64,000 nt of DNA from Pseudomonas sp. MAG733B (GCF_036884845.1 NZ_CP145732.1:5456001-5520000); one strand, 5' to 3'; counted from the stretch's first letter, positions 40,200 through 49,595 are shown. The notes: generated by a model not told the origin, from the letters alone. Numbers and translations are program-made.

Positions 40200-40220
40200 A
40201 ATAGATCAGTCAATACAAAA

Positions 40221-40661
40221 TCAAGCCACAACCCCCGTATCCGCCGTCAACCCCAAAGCCTCGATCGCATTGATCGCACATTGCTCATCAACGTCCGACA
40301 AATCCCCGCTGATCCCCACCGCCCCCAGCACATTCCCGCCCTGATCGCGGATCAACACACCGCCCGGTGCCGGCACCACGCTGCCCTGGCCCAGGCTGTT
40401 CAATGCCGCGATAAACGCCGGGCGCTGTTGTGCGTCCAGCGCCAGCAGGCGCGAGCCTTTGCCTAGGGCGATGGCGCCCCAGGCTTTGCCGATGGCGACC
40501 TGCGGGCGCAGCAGGCTGGCACCGTCTTCGCGTTGCAAGGTGATCAGATGCCCGCCGGCATCCAGTACCGCGATGGTCAGGGGCGCAGCGGAGATTGCAC
40601 GCCCTGCGGTGATGGCTTCGTTGACCAGGTTGACTGCGACTTTCAAGGTTAAAGCGCTCAT
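40221..40661 (-). CDS. GlcG/HbpS family protein
   Basis: A 146-residue protein of the GlcG/HbpS (DUF336) fold. The signature LTIAVLDAGGHLITLQREDGAS and the C-terminal GGVLIRDQGGNVLGAVGISGD are typical. Members are found beside glycolate, glyoxylate and other oxidative pathways, and some bind heme or cobalamin; the role in glyoxylate metabolism is unknown. It is divergent from gcl and shares its control region, so it probably belongs to the same regulon. No signal peptide is seen. Confidence 0.88.
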   Translation of the reverse strand: MSALTLKVAVNLVNEAITAGRAISAAPLTIAVLDAGGHLITLQREDGASLLRPQVAIGKAWGAIALGKGSRLLALDAQQRPAFIAALNSLGQGSVVPAPGGVLIRDQGGNVLGAVGISGDLSDVDEQCAINAIEALGLTADTGVVA

Positions 40662-40754
40662 GGTGCCGTCCTCATTTTGTTTTTCGGAAAGCCGTGGAGC
40701 TGCGCGTTTGTGCCGCAGCTCGATGCAACAAATAGAACACAATGAGTTATTTTT

Positions 40755-40764
40755 TTGTATACAA
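40755..40764. promoter_or_regulatory. Palindrome TTGTATACAA (copy 1), candidate operator
   Basis: A perfect 10-bp palindrome about 95 bp upstream of the glcG-like start and in the gcl leader region. The same word recurs at 40893. The form resembles operators of GntR-family (FadR-type) regulators. No such regulator gene is next to it. Confidence 0.55.
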
Positions 40765-40892
40765 TAATTCTCGAAAAGCGCCACATGCGACGAAAAGCCA
40801 CAGTAGATTGGGCTTCCGACGAATGAAACGGTCGCTTGAGAAAATGGATTGACCTGCGCCGTCCGCCGTGAATACACTCTGCGCAAAGCCAC

Positions 40893-40902
40893 TTGTATAC
40901 AA
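40893..40902. promoter_or_regulatory. Palindrome TTGTATACAA (copy 2), candidate operator at gcl
   Basis: The second perfect copy lies 28 bp before the gcl ATG and 138 bp from the first. It contains TATACA, so it may overlap the gcl -10 region, a position suited to repression. The gcl ribosome site AAAGAGG follows. Confidence 0.6.
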
Positions 40903-40929
40903 TTACAAAACGTAAAGAGGCACAAAACC

Positions 40930-42705
40930 ATGAGCAAAATGAGAGCAATCGAAGCCGCCGTTCTGGTGATGCGCCGTGAAGGGGTTGATACCGCTTTTGG
41001 CATCCCGGGTGCAGCCATCAACCCGCTGTACAACGCCCTGCAAAAAGTCGGCGGCATCGATCACGTACTCGCTCGCCACGTTGAAGGCGCCTCGCACATG
41101 GCCGAGGGCTACACCCGCACCAAGGCCGGCAACATCGGCGTGTGCATCGGGACTTCCGGCCCTGCCGGTACCGACATGGTCACCGGGCTCTACAGCGCCT
41201 CGGCCGACTCGATTCCAATCCTCTGCATTACCGGCCAGGCACCCCGCGCCCGTATGCACAAGGAAGACTTCCAGGCTGTCGACATCACCAGCATCGTCAA
41301 GCCAGTCACCAAGTGGGCGACCACTGTTCTTGAACCGGGCCAGGTGCCTTACGCGTTCCAGAAAGCTTTCTTTGAAATGCGCTCCGGCCGTCCAGGCCCG
41401 GTGCTGATCGACCTGCCGTTCGACGTGCAGATGGCCGAGATCGAATTCGACATCGACGCTTACCAGCCACTGCCGCTGGCCAAGCCGACCGCTAGCCGCA
41501 TTCAAGTCGAAAAGGCTCTGGCCTTGCTCGATCAGGCTGAACGTCCATTGCTGGTGGCCGGCGGTGGCATCATCAATGCCGACGCCAGCGATCTGCTGGT
41601 CGAGTTCGCCGAGCTGACCGGTATCCCGGTTATCCCGACCCTGATGGGCTGGGGCACCATCCCTGACGATCACCCGCTGATGGTCGGCATGGTTGGTTTG
41701 CAGACGTCGCACCGCTACGGCAACGCGACCATGCTCAAATCCGACGTGGTGCTGGGTATCGGTAACCGTTGGGCCAACCGTCACACCGGTTCGGTCGATG
41801 TGTACACCGAAGGTCGCAAGTTCATTCACGTCGACATCGAAGGCACTCAGATTGGCCGCGTGTTCACCCCGGACCTGGGCATCGTGTCCGACGCCGCTGC
41901 CGCGCTGACCGTGTTCATCGAAGTCGCTCGCGAATGGCAAGCCGCCGGCAAACTGAAAAATCGCAGCGCCTGGCTGCAAGACTGCCAACAGCGCAAAGCC
42001 AGCCTGCAACGCAAGACTCACTTCGACAACGTACCGGTCAAGCCGCAACGCGTTTACGAAGAAATGAACCAGGTGTTCGGCAAAGACACCTGCTACGTCA
42101 GCACCATCGGTCTGTCGCAGATTGCCGGCGCGCAGTTCCTGCACGTCTACAAGCCGCGTCACTGGATCAACTGCGGTCAGGCTGGCCCGTTGGGCTGGAC
42201 CATTCCGGCAGCGCTGGGCGTGGTCAAGGCTGATCCGAACCGTAAAGTCGTGGCCCTGTCGGGGGACTATGACTTCCAGTTCATGATCGAAGAATTGGCA
42301 GTGGGCGCGCAGTTCAAGCTGCCGTACATTCATGTGGTGGTCAACAACTCGTACCTCGGTCTGATCCGTCAGGCACAACGCGGTTTCGACATGGACTACT
42401 GCGTGCAGCTGTCCTTCGATAACCTCAACGCTCCGGAACTCAACGGTTACGGTGTCGACCACGTCGCAGTTGCCGAAGGCCTCGGTTGCAAGGCACTGCG
42501 TGTGTTCGAACCGGCTCAGATCCAGCCTGCCCTGCGCAAGGCCCAGGAGCTGATCGAAGAGTTCAAGGTTCCGGTGATCGTCGAGATCATCCTGGAGCGC
42601 GTGACCAACATTTCCATGGGTACCGAGATCAACGCCGTCAACGAATTCGAAGACCTGGCGCTGGTCGGCAACGACGCTCCGACTGCGATTTCGTTGCTTG
42701 ATTAA
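40930..42705 (+). CDS. gcl: Glyoxylate carboligase (tartronate-semialdehyde synthase)
   Basis: Gcl joins two glyoxylates with loss of CO2 to form tartronate semialdehyde, using ThDP. It has 591 residues, the standard length. The residue that is a catalytic Glu in most ThDP enzymes is V51 here ([15 protein letters not shown]), the known hallmark of Gcl. The ThDP motif [19 protein letters not shown] is intact. It heads the gcl-hyi-glxR-ttuD-pyk gene set; a REP doublet separates it from hyi. Two TTGTATACAA palindromes upstream are likely regulatory. Confidence 0.97.
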   Translation: MSKMRAIEAAVLVMRREGVDTAFGIPGAAINPLYNALQKVGGIDHVLARHVEGASHMAEGYTRTKAGNIGVCIGTSGPAGTDMVTGLYSASADSIPILCITGQAPRARMHKEDFQAVDITSIVKPVTKWATTVLEPGQVPYAFQKAFFEMRSGRPGPVLIDLPFDVQMAEIEFDIDAYQPLPLAKPTASRIQVEKALALLDQAERPLLVAGGGIINADASDLLVEFAELTGIPVIPTLMGWGTIPDDHPLMVGMVGLQTSHRYGNATMLKSDVVLGIGNRWANRHTGSVDVYTEGRKFIHVDIEGTQIGRVFTPDLGIVSDAAAALTVFIEVAREWQAAGKLKNRSAWLQDCQQRKASLQRKTHFDNVPVKPQRVYEEMNQVFGKDTCYVSTIGLSQIAGAQFLHVYKPRHWINCGQAGPLGWTIPAALGVVKADPNRKVVALSGDYDFQFMIEELAVGAQFKLPYIHVVVNNSYLGLIRQAQRGFDMDYCVQLSFDNLNAPELNGYGVDHVAVAEGLGCKALRVFEPAQIQPALRKAQELIEEFKVPVIVEIILERVTNISMGTEINAVNEFEDLALVGNDAPTAISLLD

Positions 42706-42720
42706 TAGCTGACCGCTCCC

Positions 42721-42848
42721 CTGTAGGAGCGAGCCTGTGTGGCGAGGGAGCTTGCTCCCGCTGGGGCGCGAAGCGGCCCCAAAAGCTTAGCGACTGCTTC
42801 GCAGCCGAGCGGGAGCAAGCTCCCTCGCCACACAGCTCACTCCTACAG
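42721..42848. repeat. REP doublet (class D, core GGCGAGGGAGCTTGCTCCC) between gcl and hyi
   Basis: TGTGTGGCGAGGGAGCTTGC at the left and its reverse complement at the right, each with an outer arm CTGTAGGAGC/GCTCACTCCTACAG; the inner arms contain GCGAAGC/GCTTCGC. The total is about 128 bp. The class recurs at 43678 and 47610. Confidence 0.9.
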
Positions 42849-42878
42849 AGGGGACTCACACATTTACGGGAGACCACC

Positions 42879-43661
42879 ATGCCGCGTTTCGCAGCCAACC
42901 TGTCCATGCTGTTCACCGAACAGGACTTCCTCGCCCGTTTCGAAGCGGCCGCCAAGGCCGGCTTCAGTGGTGTCGAATACCTGTTCCCGTACGACTTCAG
43001 CTCCGCCGAAATCAAGGCCAAGCTCGATGCCAACGGTCTGACCCAAGTGCTGTTCAACCTGCCGGCCGGTGACTGGGCCAAGGGTGAGCGCGGTATCGCC
43101 TGCCTGCCGGATCGCGTTGAAGAGTTCCGTGCCGGTGTCGATCTGGCCATCGCTTACGCGCAAGTGCTGGGCAACACCCAGGTCAACTGCCTGGCCGGTA
43201 TTCGTCCGCAGGGTTTTGACGACGCTACCGTGGAAAAAACCTTCGTTGCCAACCTCAAGTACGCGGCCGACAAGCTGCAAGCGGCGGGTATCAAACTGGT
43301 GATGGAAGCGATCAACACCCGTGACATTCCAGGCTTCTACCTGAACAACACGGCGCAAGCTCTGTCGATTCGCGAGCAGGTCGGCAGCGCCAATCTGTTC
43401 CTGCAATACGACATCTACCACATGCAAATCATGGAAGGCGATCTGGCCCGCACCCTGCAATCGCACCTGGGCGAGATCAACCATGTACAGCTCGCGGACA
43501 ACCCGGGGCGCAACGAACCTGGCACCGGTGAAATCAACTACCGCTTCCTGTTCGAACACCTGGACCGCATCGGTTACCAGGGTTGGGTCGGTTGCGAATA
43601 CAAGCCGCTGACCACCACTGAAGCGGGCCTGGGCTGGTTGAAGACCCATAACGCGATTTGA
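42879..43661 (+). CDS. hyi: Hydroxypyruvate isomerase
   Basis: Hyi interconverts hydroxypyruvate and tartronate semialdehyde. It is a 260-residue TIM-barrel of the xylose-isomerase-like family with the expected start MPRFAANLSMLFTEQDFLARFEAAAKAGF. Catalytic glutamates are in KLVMEAINTRDIPGFYL and in the late WVGCEYKPL, with metal ligands in QYDIYHMQIMEGD. Its place between gcl and glxR fits the pathway exactly. Confidence 0.96.
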   Translation: MPRFAANLSMLFTEQDFLARFEAAAKAGFSGVEYLFPYDFSSAEIKAKLDANGLTQVLFNLPAGDWAKGERGIACLPDRVEEFRAGVDLAIAYAQVLGNTQVNCLAGIRPQGFDDATVEKTFVANLKYAADKLQAAGIKLVMEAINTRDIPGFYLNNTAQALSIREQVGSANLFLQYDIYHMQIMEGDLARTLQSHLGEINHVQLADNPGRNEPGTGEINYRFLFEHLDRIGYQGWVGCEYKPLTTTEAGLGWLKTHNAI

Positions 43662-43677
43662 TGTTGAAACAGAACCA

Positions 43678-43809
43678 TGTGGCGAGGGAGCTTGCTCCCG
43701 CTCGGCTGCGAAGCAGTCGTAAAACCTGCGAGCGAGTTCTACCTGAAACACCGCAGTGGCTGTTTTGGGGTCGCTTCGCAACCCACCGGGCGCAAGCTCC
43801 CTCGCCACA
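43678..43809. repeat. REP doublet (class D) between hyi and glxR
   Basis: TGTGGCGAGGGAGCTTGCTC at the left; at the right GCGCAAGCTCCCTCGCCACA, its near-complement with one changed base. Inner arms GCTGCGAAGCAG / TCGCTTCGCA also pair. About 132 bp. Confidence 0.88.
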
Positions 43810-43871
43810 GGATGTGTCTACTTCAGCCACGCTCACATTATTTGGCTACACAAAAACAAGAGGATTTTCTC

Positions 43872-44762
43872 ATGGCTAAAATCGGATTTATCGGCACCGG
43901 CATCATGGGCCACCCAATGGCGTTGAACCTGCAGAAAGCCGGTCACAGCCTGTTCCTGTCGGCGCATCACGATGCTGCCCCTGCCGATCTGGTCGCCGCC
44001 GGCGCCATCGCACTGGCGAACCCGAAAGAAGTCGCCCAGGAAGCTGAATTCATCATCGTTATGGTCCCGGATACCCCGCAGGTCGATGACGTACTGTTCC
44101 GTGCCGACGGCATCGCTGCCGGCGTGGGCAAAGGCAAAGTCGTGATCGACATGAGCTCGATCTCGCCGACCGCCACCAAGGCCTTCGCCGCCAAGATCAA
44201 CGAAAAAGGCGCCCAGTACCTCGACGCGCCAGTGTCCGGTGGTGAAGTCGGCGCCAAGGCTGCGACCCTGAGCATCATGGTCGGCGGCGATGCCGATGCC
44301 TTCGAACGCGCACTGCCGCTGTTCCAGGCCATGGGCAAGAACATCACCCTGGTCGGTGGCAACGGCGACGGTCAGACCGCAAAAGTGGCCAACCAGATCA
44401 TCGTGGCGCTGAACATTCAGGCCGTGGCCGAAGCCCTGCTTTTCGCTTCGAAAAACGGTGCCGATCCAGCCAAGGTGCGTGAAGCGCTGATGGGTGGGTT
44501 CGCTTCGTCGAAGATCCTCGAAGTTCACGGCGAGCGCATGATCAAAGGCACCTTCGATCCAGGCTTCCGCATCAGCCTGCACCAGAAAGACCTGAACCTG
44601 GCCCTGCAAGGCGCCAAGGAACTGAACATCAACCTGCCGAACACCGCCAACGCCCAGCAAGTGTTCAGCACCTGCGCGGCCATCGGTGGCAGCAACTGGG
44701 ACCACTCGGCGCTGATCAAGGGCCTGGAACACATGGCGAATTTCTCGATTCGCGATAAGTAA
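43872..44762 (+). CDS. glxR: 2-hydroxy-3-oxopropionate (tartronate semialdehyde) reductase
   Basis: GlxR reduces tartronate semialdehyde to D-glycerate with NAD(P)H. The 296-residue beta-hydroxyacid dehydrogenase has the Rossmann motif GFIGTGIMGHPMALNL at 5-20, the substrate loop DAPVSGGEVGAKAATLSIMVGG and the catalytic lysine region KVANQIIVALNIQAVAEAL. The ATG at 43872 was used; the longer upstream frame runs through the REP doublet and is not coding. Confidence 0.96.
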   Translation: MAKIGFIGTGIMGHPMALNLQKAGHSLFLSAHHDAAPADLVAAGAIALANPKEVAQEAEFIIVMVPDTPQVDDVLFRADGIAAGVGKGKVVIDMSSISPTATKAFAAKINEKGAQYLDAPVSGGEVGAKAATLSIMVGGDADAFERALPLFQAMGKNITLVGGNGDGQTAKVANQIIVALNIQAVAEALLFASKNGADPAKVREALMGGFASSKILEVHGERMIKGTFDPGFRISLHQKDLNLALQGAKELNINLPNTANAQQVFSTCAAIGGSNWDHSALIKGLEHMANFSIRDK

Positions 44763-44778
44763 GCCCTGCCGCAATACC

Positions 44779-44866
44779 TGTGGGAGCTAGCCTGCTAGCG
44801 ATGAAATCGACGCGGTGTGTCTGATAGACCTCAGTGCCTGAATCGCTAGCAGGCTAGCTCCCACAG
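44779..44866. repeat. REP doublet (class C) between glxR and ttuD
   Basis: CTGTGGGAGCTAGCCTGCTA at the left and its exact reverse complement at the right, about 40 bp apart. This is the same class as the pair around the RAYT gene 5 kb away, not class D as at the other junctions of this operon. Confidence 0.9.
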
Positions 44867-44910
44867 AGGTTCTAGCCGTTCTCCAATAACAAGAATTCCG
44901 GGAGCCCGCC

Positions 44911-46185
44911 ATGTCGGTCGATCCGCAACAATTCCTGCGCGAGCTGTTCGCCACAGCCATCGACGCGGCCCATCCTCAGCAAGTCCTCGAAGCCCATTTA
45001 CCCAAAGATCGCAGCGGTCGGGTGATCGTCATTGGCGCCGGTAAAGCCGCAGCCGCCATGGCTCAGGTGGTCGAGCGCTGCTGGCAGGGTGAAGTGTCCG
45101 GTCTGGTGGTGACGCGTTACGGTCACGGCGCACCCTGCGAAAAAATCGAAGTGGTCGAAGCCGCCCATCCGGTGCCTGACGCTGCCGGCCAAGCCGTCGC
45201 CAAGCGTGTATTCGAGCTGGTCAGCGACCTGAGCGAAGAAGACCGCGTGATCTTCCTGCTGTCTGGCGGTGGCTCTGCCCTGCTCGCACTGCCGGCAGAT
45301 GGCATCACCCTGGCCGATAAGCAATCCATCAACAAAGCCCTGCTGAAATCCGGCGCCACCATCGGCGAGATGAACTGCGTGCGCAAGCACCTCTCGGCGA
45401 TCAAGGGCGGACGTCTGGGCAAAGCCTGCTGGCCTGCCACTGTTTATACCTATGCGATTTCCGATGTACCGGGCGACCTCGCCACGGTCATCGCCTCCGG
45501 CCCAACCGTGGCTGACCCGAGCACCTCGGCCGAAGCGCTGGCGATCCTCAAGCGCTACAACATTGAAGTGCCGGCCTCGGTGCGCACCTGGCTGCAAAGC
45601 CCGGAATCGGAGACGGTCAAACCTGGCGATCCGAGCCTGGCCCGCAGCCATTTCCAGTTGATCGCCCGCCCACAGCAATCGCTGGAAGCGGCGGCGGTGA
45701 AATGCCGTCAGGCCGGTTTCAGTCCGTTGATTCTCGGCGACCTGGAAGGCGAATCCCGCGAAGTAGCCAAGGTTCACGCCGGCATCGCCCGTCAGGTGGT
45801 GCAGCACGGCCAGCCGCTGGCAGCACCGTGCGTGATTCTTTCTGGCGGTGAAACCACCGTCACCGTACGTGGCAATGGCCGTGGCGGACGCAATGCCGAG
45901 TTCCTGCTCAGCCTGACCGAGAGCCTCAAAGGCTTGCCCGGCGTCTATGCGCTGGCCGGTGACACCGATGGCATCGACGGTTCCGAAGACAATGCCGGCG
46001 CCATCATGACCCCGGACAGCTACGCCCGCGCCGCCGCCCTCGGTTTGAGCGCCAGCGACGAGTTGGACAACAACAATGGCTATGGCTATTTCGAGGCGCT
46101 CGACGCACTGATCGTCACCGAGCCGACCCGCACCAACGTCAACGACTTCCGCGCCATCCTGATCCTTGAGAGCCCAACATCATGA
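44911..46185 (+). CDS. ttuD: Glycerate kinase / hydroxypyruvate reductase (MOFRL family, TtuD)
   Basis: A 424-residue protein of the DUF4147/MOFRL family, named hydroxypyruvate reductase (TtuD) in tartrate operons but shown in several bacteria to be a glycerate 2-kinase. The N-terminal domain has VIVIGAGKAAAAMAQVVE and FLLSGGGSALL. The MOFRL domain at the C-terminus has ILSGGETTVTVRGNGRGGRNAEFLL and GDTDGIDGSEDNAGA. Downstream pyk would use 2-phosphoglycerate-derived PEP, which fits the kinase role better. It overlaps pyk by 4 bp. Confidence 0.9.
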   Translation: MSVDPQQFLRELFATAIDAAHPQQVLEAHLPKDRSGRVIVIGAGKAAAAMAQVVERCWQGEVSGLVVTRYGHGAPCEKIEVVEAAHPVPDAAGQAVAKRVFELVSDLSEEDRVIFLLSGGGSALLALPADGITLADKQSINKALLKSGATIGEMNCVRKHLSAIKGGRLGKACWPATVYTYAISDVPGDLATVIASGPTVADPSTSAEALAILKRYNIEVPASVRTWLQSPESETVKPGDPSLARSHFQLIARPQQSLEAAAVKCRQAGFSPLILGDLEGESREVAKVHAGIARQVVQHGQPLAAPCVILSGGETTVTVRGNGRGGRNAEFLLSLTESLKGLPGVYALAGDTDGIDGSEDNAGAIMTPDSYARAAALGLSASDELDNNNGYGYFEALDALIVTEPTRTNVNDFRAILILESPTS

Positions 46186-47597
46186 CGCCTGATAAAAAGG
46201 TCAAAATCCTCGCCACCCTCGGCCCGGCTATCGACGGAATCGACGACATCCGCGAGCTGGTGCTGGCCGGGGTCAACATCTTCCGCCTGAACTTCAGCCA
46301 TGGCGATCACGCCGATCACGCCCTGCGCTATCAGTGGATTCGTGAAGTCGAGCGTCAGCTGAATTATCCGCTGGGCATCCTGATGGACCTGCAAGGCCCG
46401 AAACTGCGGGTCGGCAAGTTCGCCGAGGGCAAGGTGCAATTGGTGCGCGGTCAAGCCTTGCGCCTGGACCTCGATACCACGCCGGGCGATGAGCGCCGGG
46501 TCAACCTGCCACATCCGGAAATCATCGCTGCGCTTGAGCCGGGCATGGACCTGCTGCTGGATGACGGCAAGCTGCGTTTGCGTGTGGTCACCAAGTACGC
46601 CGACGCCATCGACACCACTGTGCTCAACGGTGGCGAACTGTCGGACCGCAAAGGCGTGAACGTGCCGCAAGCGGTGCTTGACCTCAGCCCGCTGACCGCC
46701 AAGGATCGCCGCGATTTGAGCTTCGGTCTGGAACTGGGTGTGGACTGGGTGGCGCTGTCGTTCGTGCAGCGCCCGGACGACATTCGCGAAGCCCGCACCC
46801 TGATTGGCGACAAGGCTTTCCTGATGGCGAAAATCGAGAAGCCATCGGCCGTTGAACAGCTGCGGGAAATCGCCGAGCTGAGCGACGCAATCATGGTCGC
46901 TCGCGGCGACCTGGGCGTGGAAGTGCCGGCCGAAAGCGTGCCGCAGATTCAGAAAAACATCATCAGCACCTGCCGCGAACTCGGCAAGCCGGTGGTGGTG
47001 GCGACGCAGATGCTGGAGTCCATGCGCTTCTCACCGGCTCCAACCCGCGCCGAGGTAACCGATGTGGCCAACGCCGTGGCCGAAGGTGCGGACGCGGTGA
47101 TGCTGTCGGCGGAAACCGCATCCGGCGAATACCCGCTGGAAGCCGTGCAGATGATGAGCAAGATCATCCGCCAGGTGGAAAACGGCCCGGACTATCAGGC
47201 GCAACTGGACGTCAGCCGACCGAAAGCCGAGGCGACGGTTTCCGACGCCATCAGCTGCGCGATCCGTCGAATCAGCAACGTGCTGCCGGTGGCGGTGCTG
47301 GTGAACTACAGCGAGTCGGGCACATCGAGTCTGCGCGCGGCGCGGGAGCGGCCAACAGTGCCGATCCTCAACCTGACGCCGAACCTGCAAACCGCTCGTC
47401 GCCTGACCGTGGCGTGGGGCGTGCACTCGGTGGTCAACGATCGCCTGCGCCAGGTCGATGAAGTCTGCTCCACGGCACTTGAGATCGCTCAGGCTCAGGG
47501 CATGGCGCAGCGCGGCGATACATTGTTGATCACGGCGGGTGTGCCGTTTGGGCAGCCGGGGTCGACTAACTCCTTGCGTATCGAGACGTTGATCTAG
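46182..47597 (+). CDS. pyk: Pyruvate kinase
   Basis: Pyk converts PEP and ADP to pyruvate and ATP. The 471-residue protein has KVKILATLGPAIDG at the N-terminus, the substrate loop IFRLNFSHGDH, the catalytic lysine in LMAKIEKPSAVEQL, the metal/phosphate loop IMVARGDLGVEVPAE and VVVATQMLESM. It overlaps ttuD (4 bp), so it is a pathway-specific isozyme completing glyoxylate to pyruvate. A second isozyme is expected elsewhere in the genome. Confidence 0.95.
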   Translation: MTPDKKVKILATLGPAIDGIDDIRELVLAGVNIFRLNFSHGDHADHALRYQWIREVERQLNYPLGILMDLQGPKLRVGKFAEGKVQLVRGQALRLDLDTTPGDERRVNLPHPEIIAALEPGMDLLLDDGKLRLRVVTKYADAIDTTVLNGGELSDRKGVNVPQAVLDLSPLTAKDRRDLSFGLELGVDWVALSFVQRPDDIREARTLIGDKAFLMAKIEKPSAVEQLREIAELSDAIMVARGDLGVEVPAESVPQIQKNIISTCRELGKPVVVATQMLESMRFSPAPTRAEVTDVANAVAEGADAVMLSAETASGEYPLEAVQMMSKIIRQVENGPDYQAQLDVSRPKAEATVSDAISCAIRRISNVLPVAVLVNYSESGTSSLRAARERPTVPILNLTPNLQTARRLTVAWGVHSVVNDRLRQVDEVCSTALEIAQAQGMAQRGDTLLITAGVPFGQPGSTNSLRIETLI

Positions 47598-47609
47598 CGA
47601 ACGCTTTTT

Positions 47610-47742
47610 TGTGGCGAGGGAGCTTGCTCCCGCTCGGCTGCGTAGCAGTCGCCTTTCGGTATGACGGGTTCCGAAGAGAAATCGCATTCACCGAGCTTGG
47701 GGCTGCTTTGCAGCCCAACGGGAGCAAGCTCCCTCGCCACAG
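47610..47742. repeat. REP doublet (class D) after pyk
   Basis: TGTGGCGAGGGAGCTTGCTC at the left and GAGCAAGCTCCCTCGCCACA, its exact reverse complement, at the right, with about 90 bp between. This is the third class D copy in 5 kb. Confidence 0.9.
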
Positions 47743-47786
47743 AGTTTGTGCAACATCTTTGCTTTTCCACTGCCCTAGATTTCATC

Positions 47787-48701
47787 ATGCCTGCCAACCA
47801 CTTCAACACCCACTGCCCCGACTGGGCCGAAGCCTTGCTCAACGGCTTCAGTCAAATATTCCTCCAGCGCAATCCGCTGTGCGGTTTGCTGATTCTTTCG
47901 GCCATCCTGTTCACCGCACCCGCCTTGCTCGGCGGTGCATTGCTCGGCGGTGTCGCCGGGTTGCTCACCGCGCAACGCCGCAACTATGCCAAGGCTGATC
48001 GTCAGGCCGGGTTGTTCAGTTACAACGGCGTGTTGCTCGGCCTGCTGTTGAGCCTGTATTTCCCCTGGTCGGCGATGATGCCGCCGCTGATTCTGGCTGC
48101 TGGCGGCCTGAGTGCGATGATCACCCAGCAGTGGCTCAAACGCGTGCGGGTCAGCCAATACCTGCCTGCCTACACCACGCCTTTCGTCGTGCTGAGCTGG
48201 GTGCTGCTGTGCTTCGCCACGCCCTCGACAGAGGCCCACATGATCGAGGTCAGCACGCTGAACATGCTCGCCGCGCCCCTCAAAGGCATCGGCCAAGTAA
48301 TGTTCCTCGGCCATCCATTGGCCGGTGCGATGATTGCCGCCGGCTTGCTGATCGCCGATCGCCGCGCCTTCTGCTGGGCGTTGTTGGCGTCTGTCGCGGG
48401 CATGGGCTGGAGCATGCTGCATCATGACTTCTACACCGCACTGCTTGGCCTCGGTGGCTATAACGCGGTACTCGCCGCCCTCGCCTTCAGCACTCAGCGT
48501 CGCCAACCGTGGCTGCCGCTGGTTGGCCTCGGCCTGGCGCTGGTGCTGACGCCGATGTTCGCCGCCATCGGTCTGCCCACGCTGACCGCGCCGTTCATCC
48601 TCGCCGGCTGGCTGGTAAACACGGCTGTTCAAGTGCTTCGCAAAACCACTGTCGCCCGTACGCCTTGCACTCTGGAGGAGAATCAACCTAGGCTGCGCTG
48701 A
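47787..48701 (+). CDS. Urea transporter family protein
   Basis: A 304-residue inner-membrane protein with about ten hydrophobic helices in two similar halves, as in the channel-like urea transporter family. Characteristic segments are LLNGFSQIFLQRNPLCGLLIL in the first half and FLGHPLAGAMIAAG with GFNGAL-like GGYNAVLAALAF in the second. It lies on the same strand as the glyoxylate genes, after a REP doublet, and 21 bp before the ion-channel gene. Urease genes are not in the window. Start ATG at 47787. Confidence 0.85.
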   Translation: MPANHFNTHCPDWAEALLNGFSQIFLQRNPLCGLLILSAILFTAPALLGGALLGGVAGLLTAQRRNYAKADRQAGLFSYNGVLLGLLLSLYFPWSAMMPPLILAAGGLSAMITQQWLKRVRVSQYLPAYTTPFVVLSWVLLCFATPSTEAHMIEVSTLNMLAAPLKGIGQVMFLGHPLAGAMIAAGLLIADRRAFCWALLASVAGMGWSMLHHDFYTALLGLGGYNAVLAALAFSTQRRQPWLPLVGLGLALVLTPMFAAIGLPTLTAPFILAGWLVNTAVQVLRKTTVARTPCTLEENQPRLR

Positions 48702-48722
48702 TCATTGAGTCAGGCGTTATCC

Positions 48723-49547
48723 ATGGACAGCAACAAAAACTGGCGTGAAGACCTTTACGTCATGATTTTCCAGAGCGACACCAAGGCCGGCAGGCGTTTC
48801 GACGGCATTCTGCTGCTGATCATCCTCGCCAGCATTGTGATCGTGATGCTCGACAGCATCGACAGCATTCACAAGAACTACGCCGATGTACTCGCCTACA
48901 TCGAGTGGGGTTTCACGGTGATCTTCCTCGGCGAGTACATCCTGCGCCTGTATTGCTCACCCAAGCCCCTGCGCTACGCCTTCAGTTTTTATGGACTGGT
49001 GGATCTGCTGGCGATCGTGCCCGGCATCCTCGCGCTGTATTACGCCGATGCGCAGTACCTGCTGATTATCCGGATCATTCGGATGCTGCGGATTTTCCGC
49101 GTGCTCAAGCTCAGTCCGTACCTCAAGCAAGCCAACTATTTGATGTCGGCGCTGCGCGGCAGCAAGCAGAAAATCGTCGTGTTTCTGGTCAGCGTCTGCA
49201 CCCTGGTGACGGTGTTCGGCACGCTGATGTATGTGATCGAAGGCCCGGAACATGGCTTCACCAGCATTCCCAAAGGCATCTATTGGGCTATCGTGACCCT
49301 GACCACCGTGGGCTTCGGCGACATCGTGCCGAAGACACCGCTGGGCCAGGTGATTTCGTCGCTGGTGATGATCACCGGTTACTCGATCATCGCCGTGCCC
49401 ACCGGGATTTTCACTGCCGAACTGGCCAACGCCATGCGCGGCGAACAGCTGCAACACGACTGCCCGGTGTGCCGGAAAAACAGCCATGAACACGGCGCCG
49501 CATTCTGCTCCCGTTGCGGCAATGCCCTGTTCAAAAAACTGGAATAA
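48723..49547 (+). CDS. Voltage-gated-type potassium channel with C-terminal zinc ribbon
   Basis: A 274-residue six-helix ion transporter. The S4-like helix carries repeated arginines (RIIRMLRIFRVLKL), and the selectivity filter is TVGFGD in LTTVGFGDIVPKTPLG; GFGD in place of GYGD is a known variant. After the last helix a cytoplasmic tail ends in a zinc-ribbon-like motif, CPVCRKNSH..CSRCGNALF, two CxxC pairs. Close homologues are annotated simply as ion transporters. It may be co-transcribed with the urea transporter gene 21 bp upstream. Confidence 0.9.
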   Translation: MDSNKNWREDLYVMIFQSDTKAGRRFDGILLLIILASIVIVMLDSIDSIHKNYADVLAYIEWGFTVIFLGEYILRLYCSPKPLRYAFSFYGLVDLLAIVPGILALYYADAQYLLIIRIIRMLRIFRVLKLSPYLKQANYLMSALRGSKQKIVVFLVSVCTLVTVFGTLMYVIEGPEHGFTSIPKGIYWAIVTLTTVGFGDIVPKTPLGQVISSLVMITGYSIIAVPTGIFTAELANAMRGEQLQHDCPVCRKNSHEHGAAFCSRCGNALFKKLE

Positions 49548-49564
49548 GCAAAGTCACTTTTAAT

Positions 49565-49595
49565 CTTTAAACGACTATGCGAGCCCGGCTATAGT
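49565..49595 (+). promoter_or_regulatory. Weak candidate promoter for the sulfate-binding protein gene
   Basis: TATAGT at 49590-49595 is a good -10. The best -35 (CTTTAA, 49565-49570) is poor and 19 bp away, so an activator such as CysB may be needed. Inference. Confidence 0.3.

Noticed and set aside
42721..44866. Regular palindromic repeats that might suggest a CRISPR array
   Set aside because: The units are paired inverted REPs separated by whole genes, not direct repeats with uniform spacers, and no cas genes are present.
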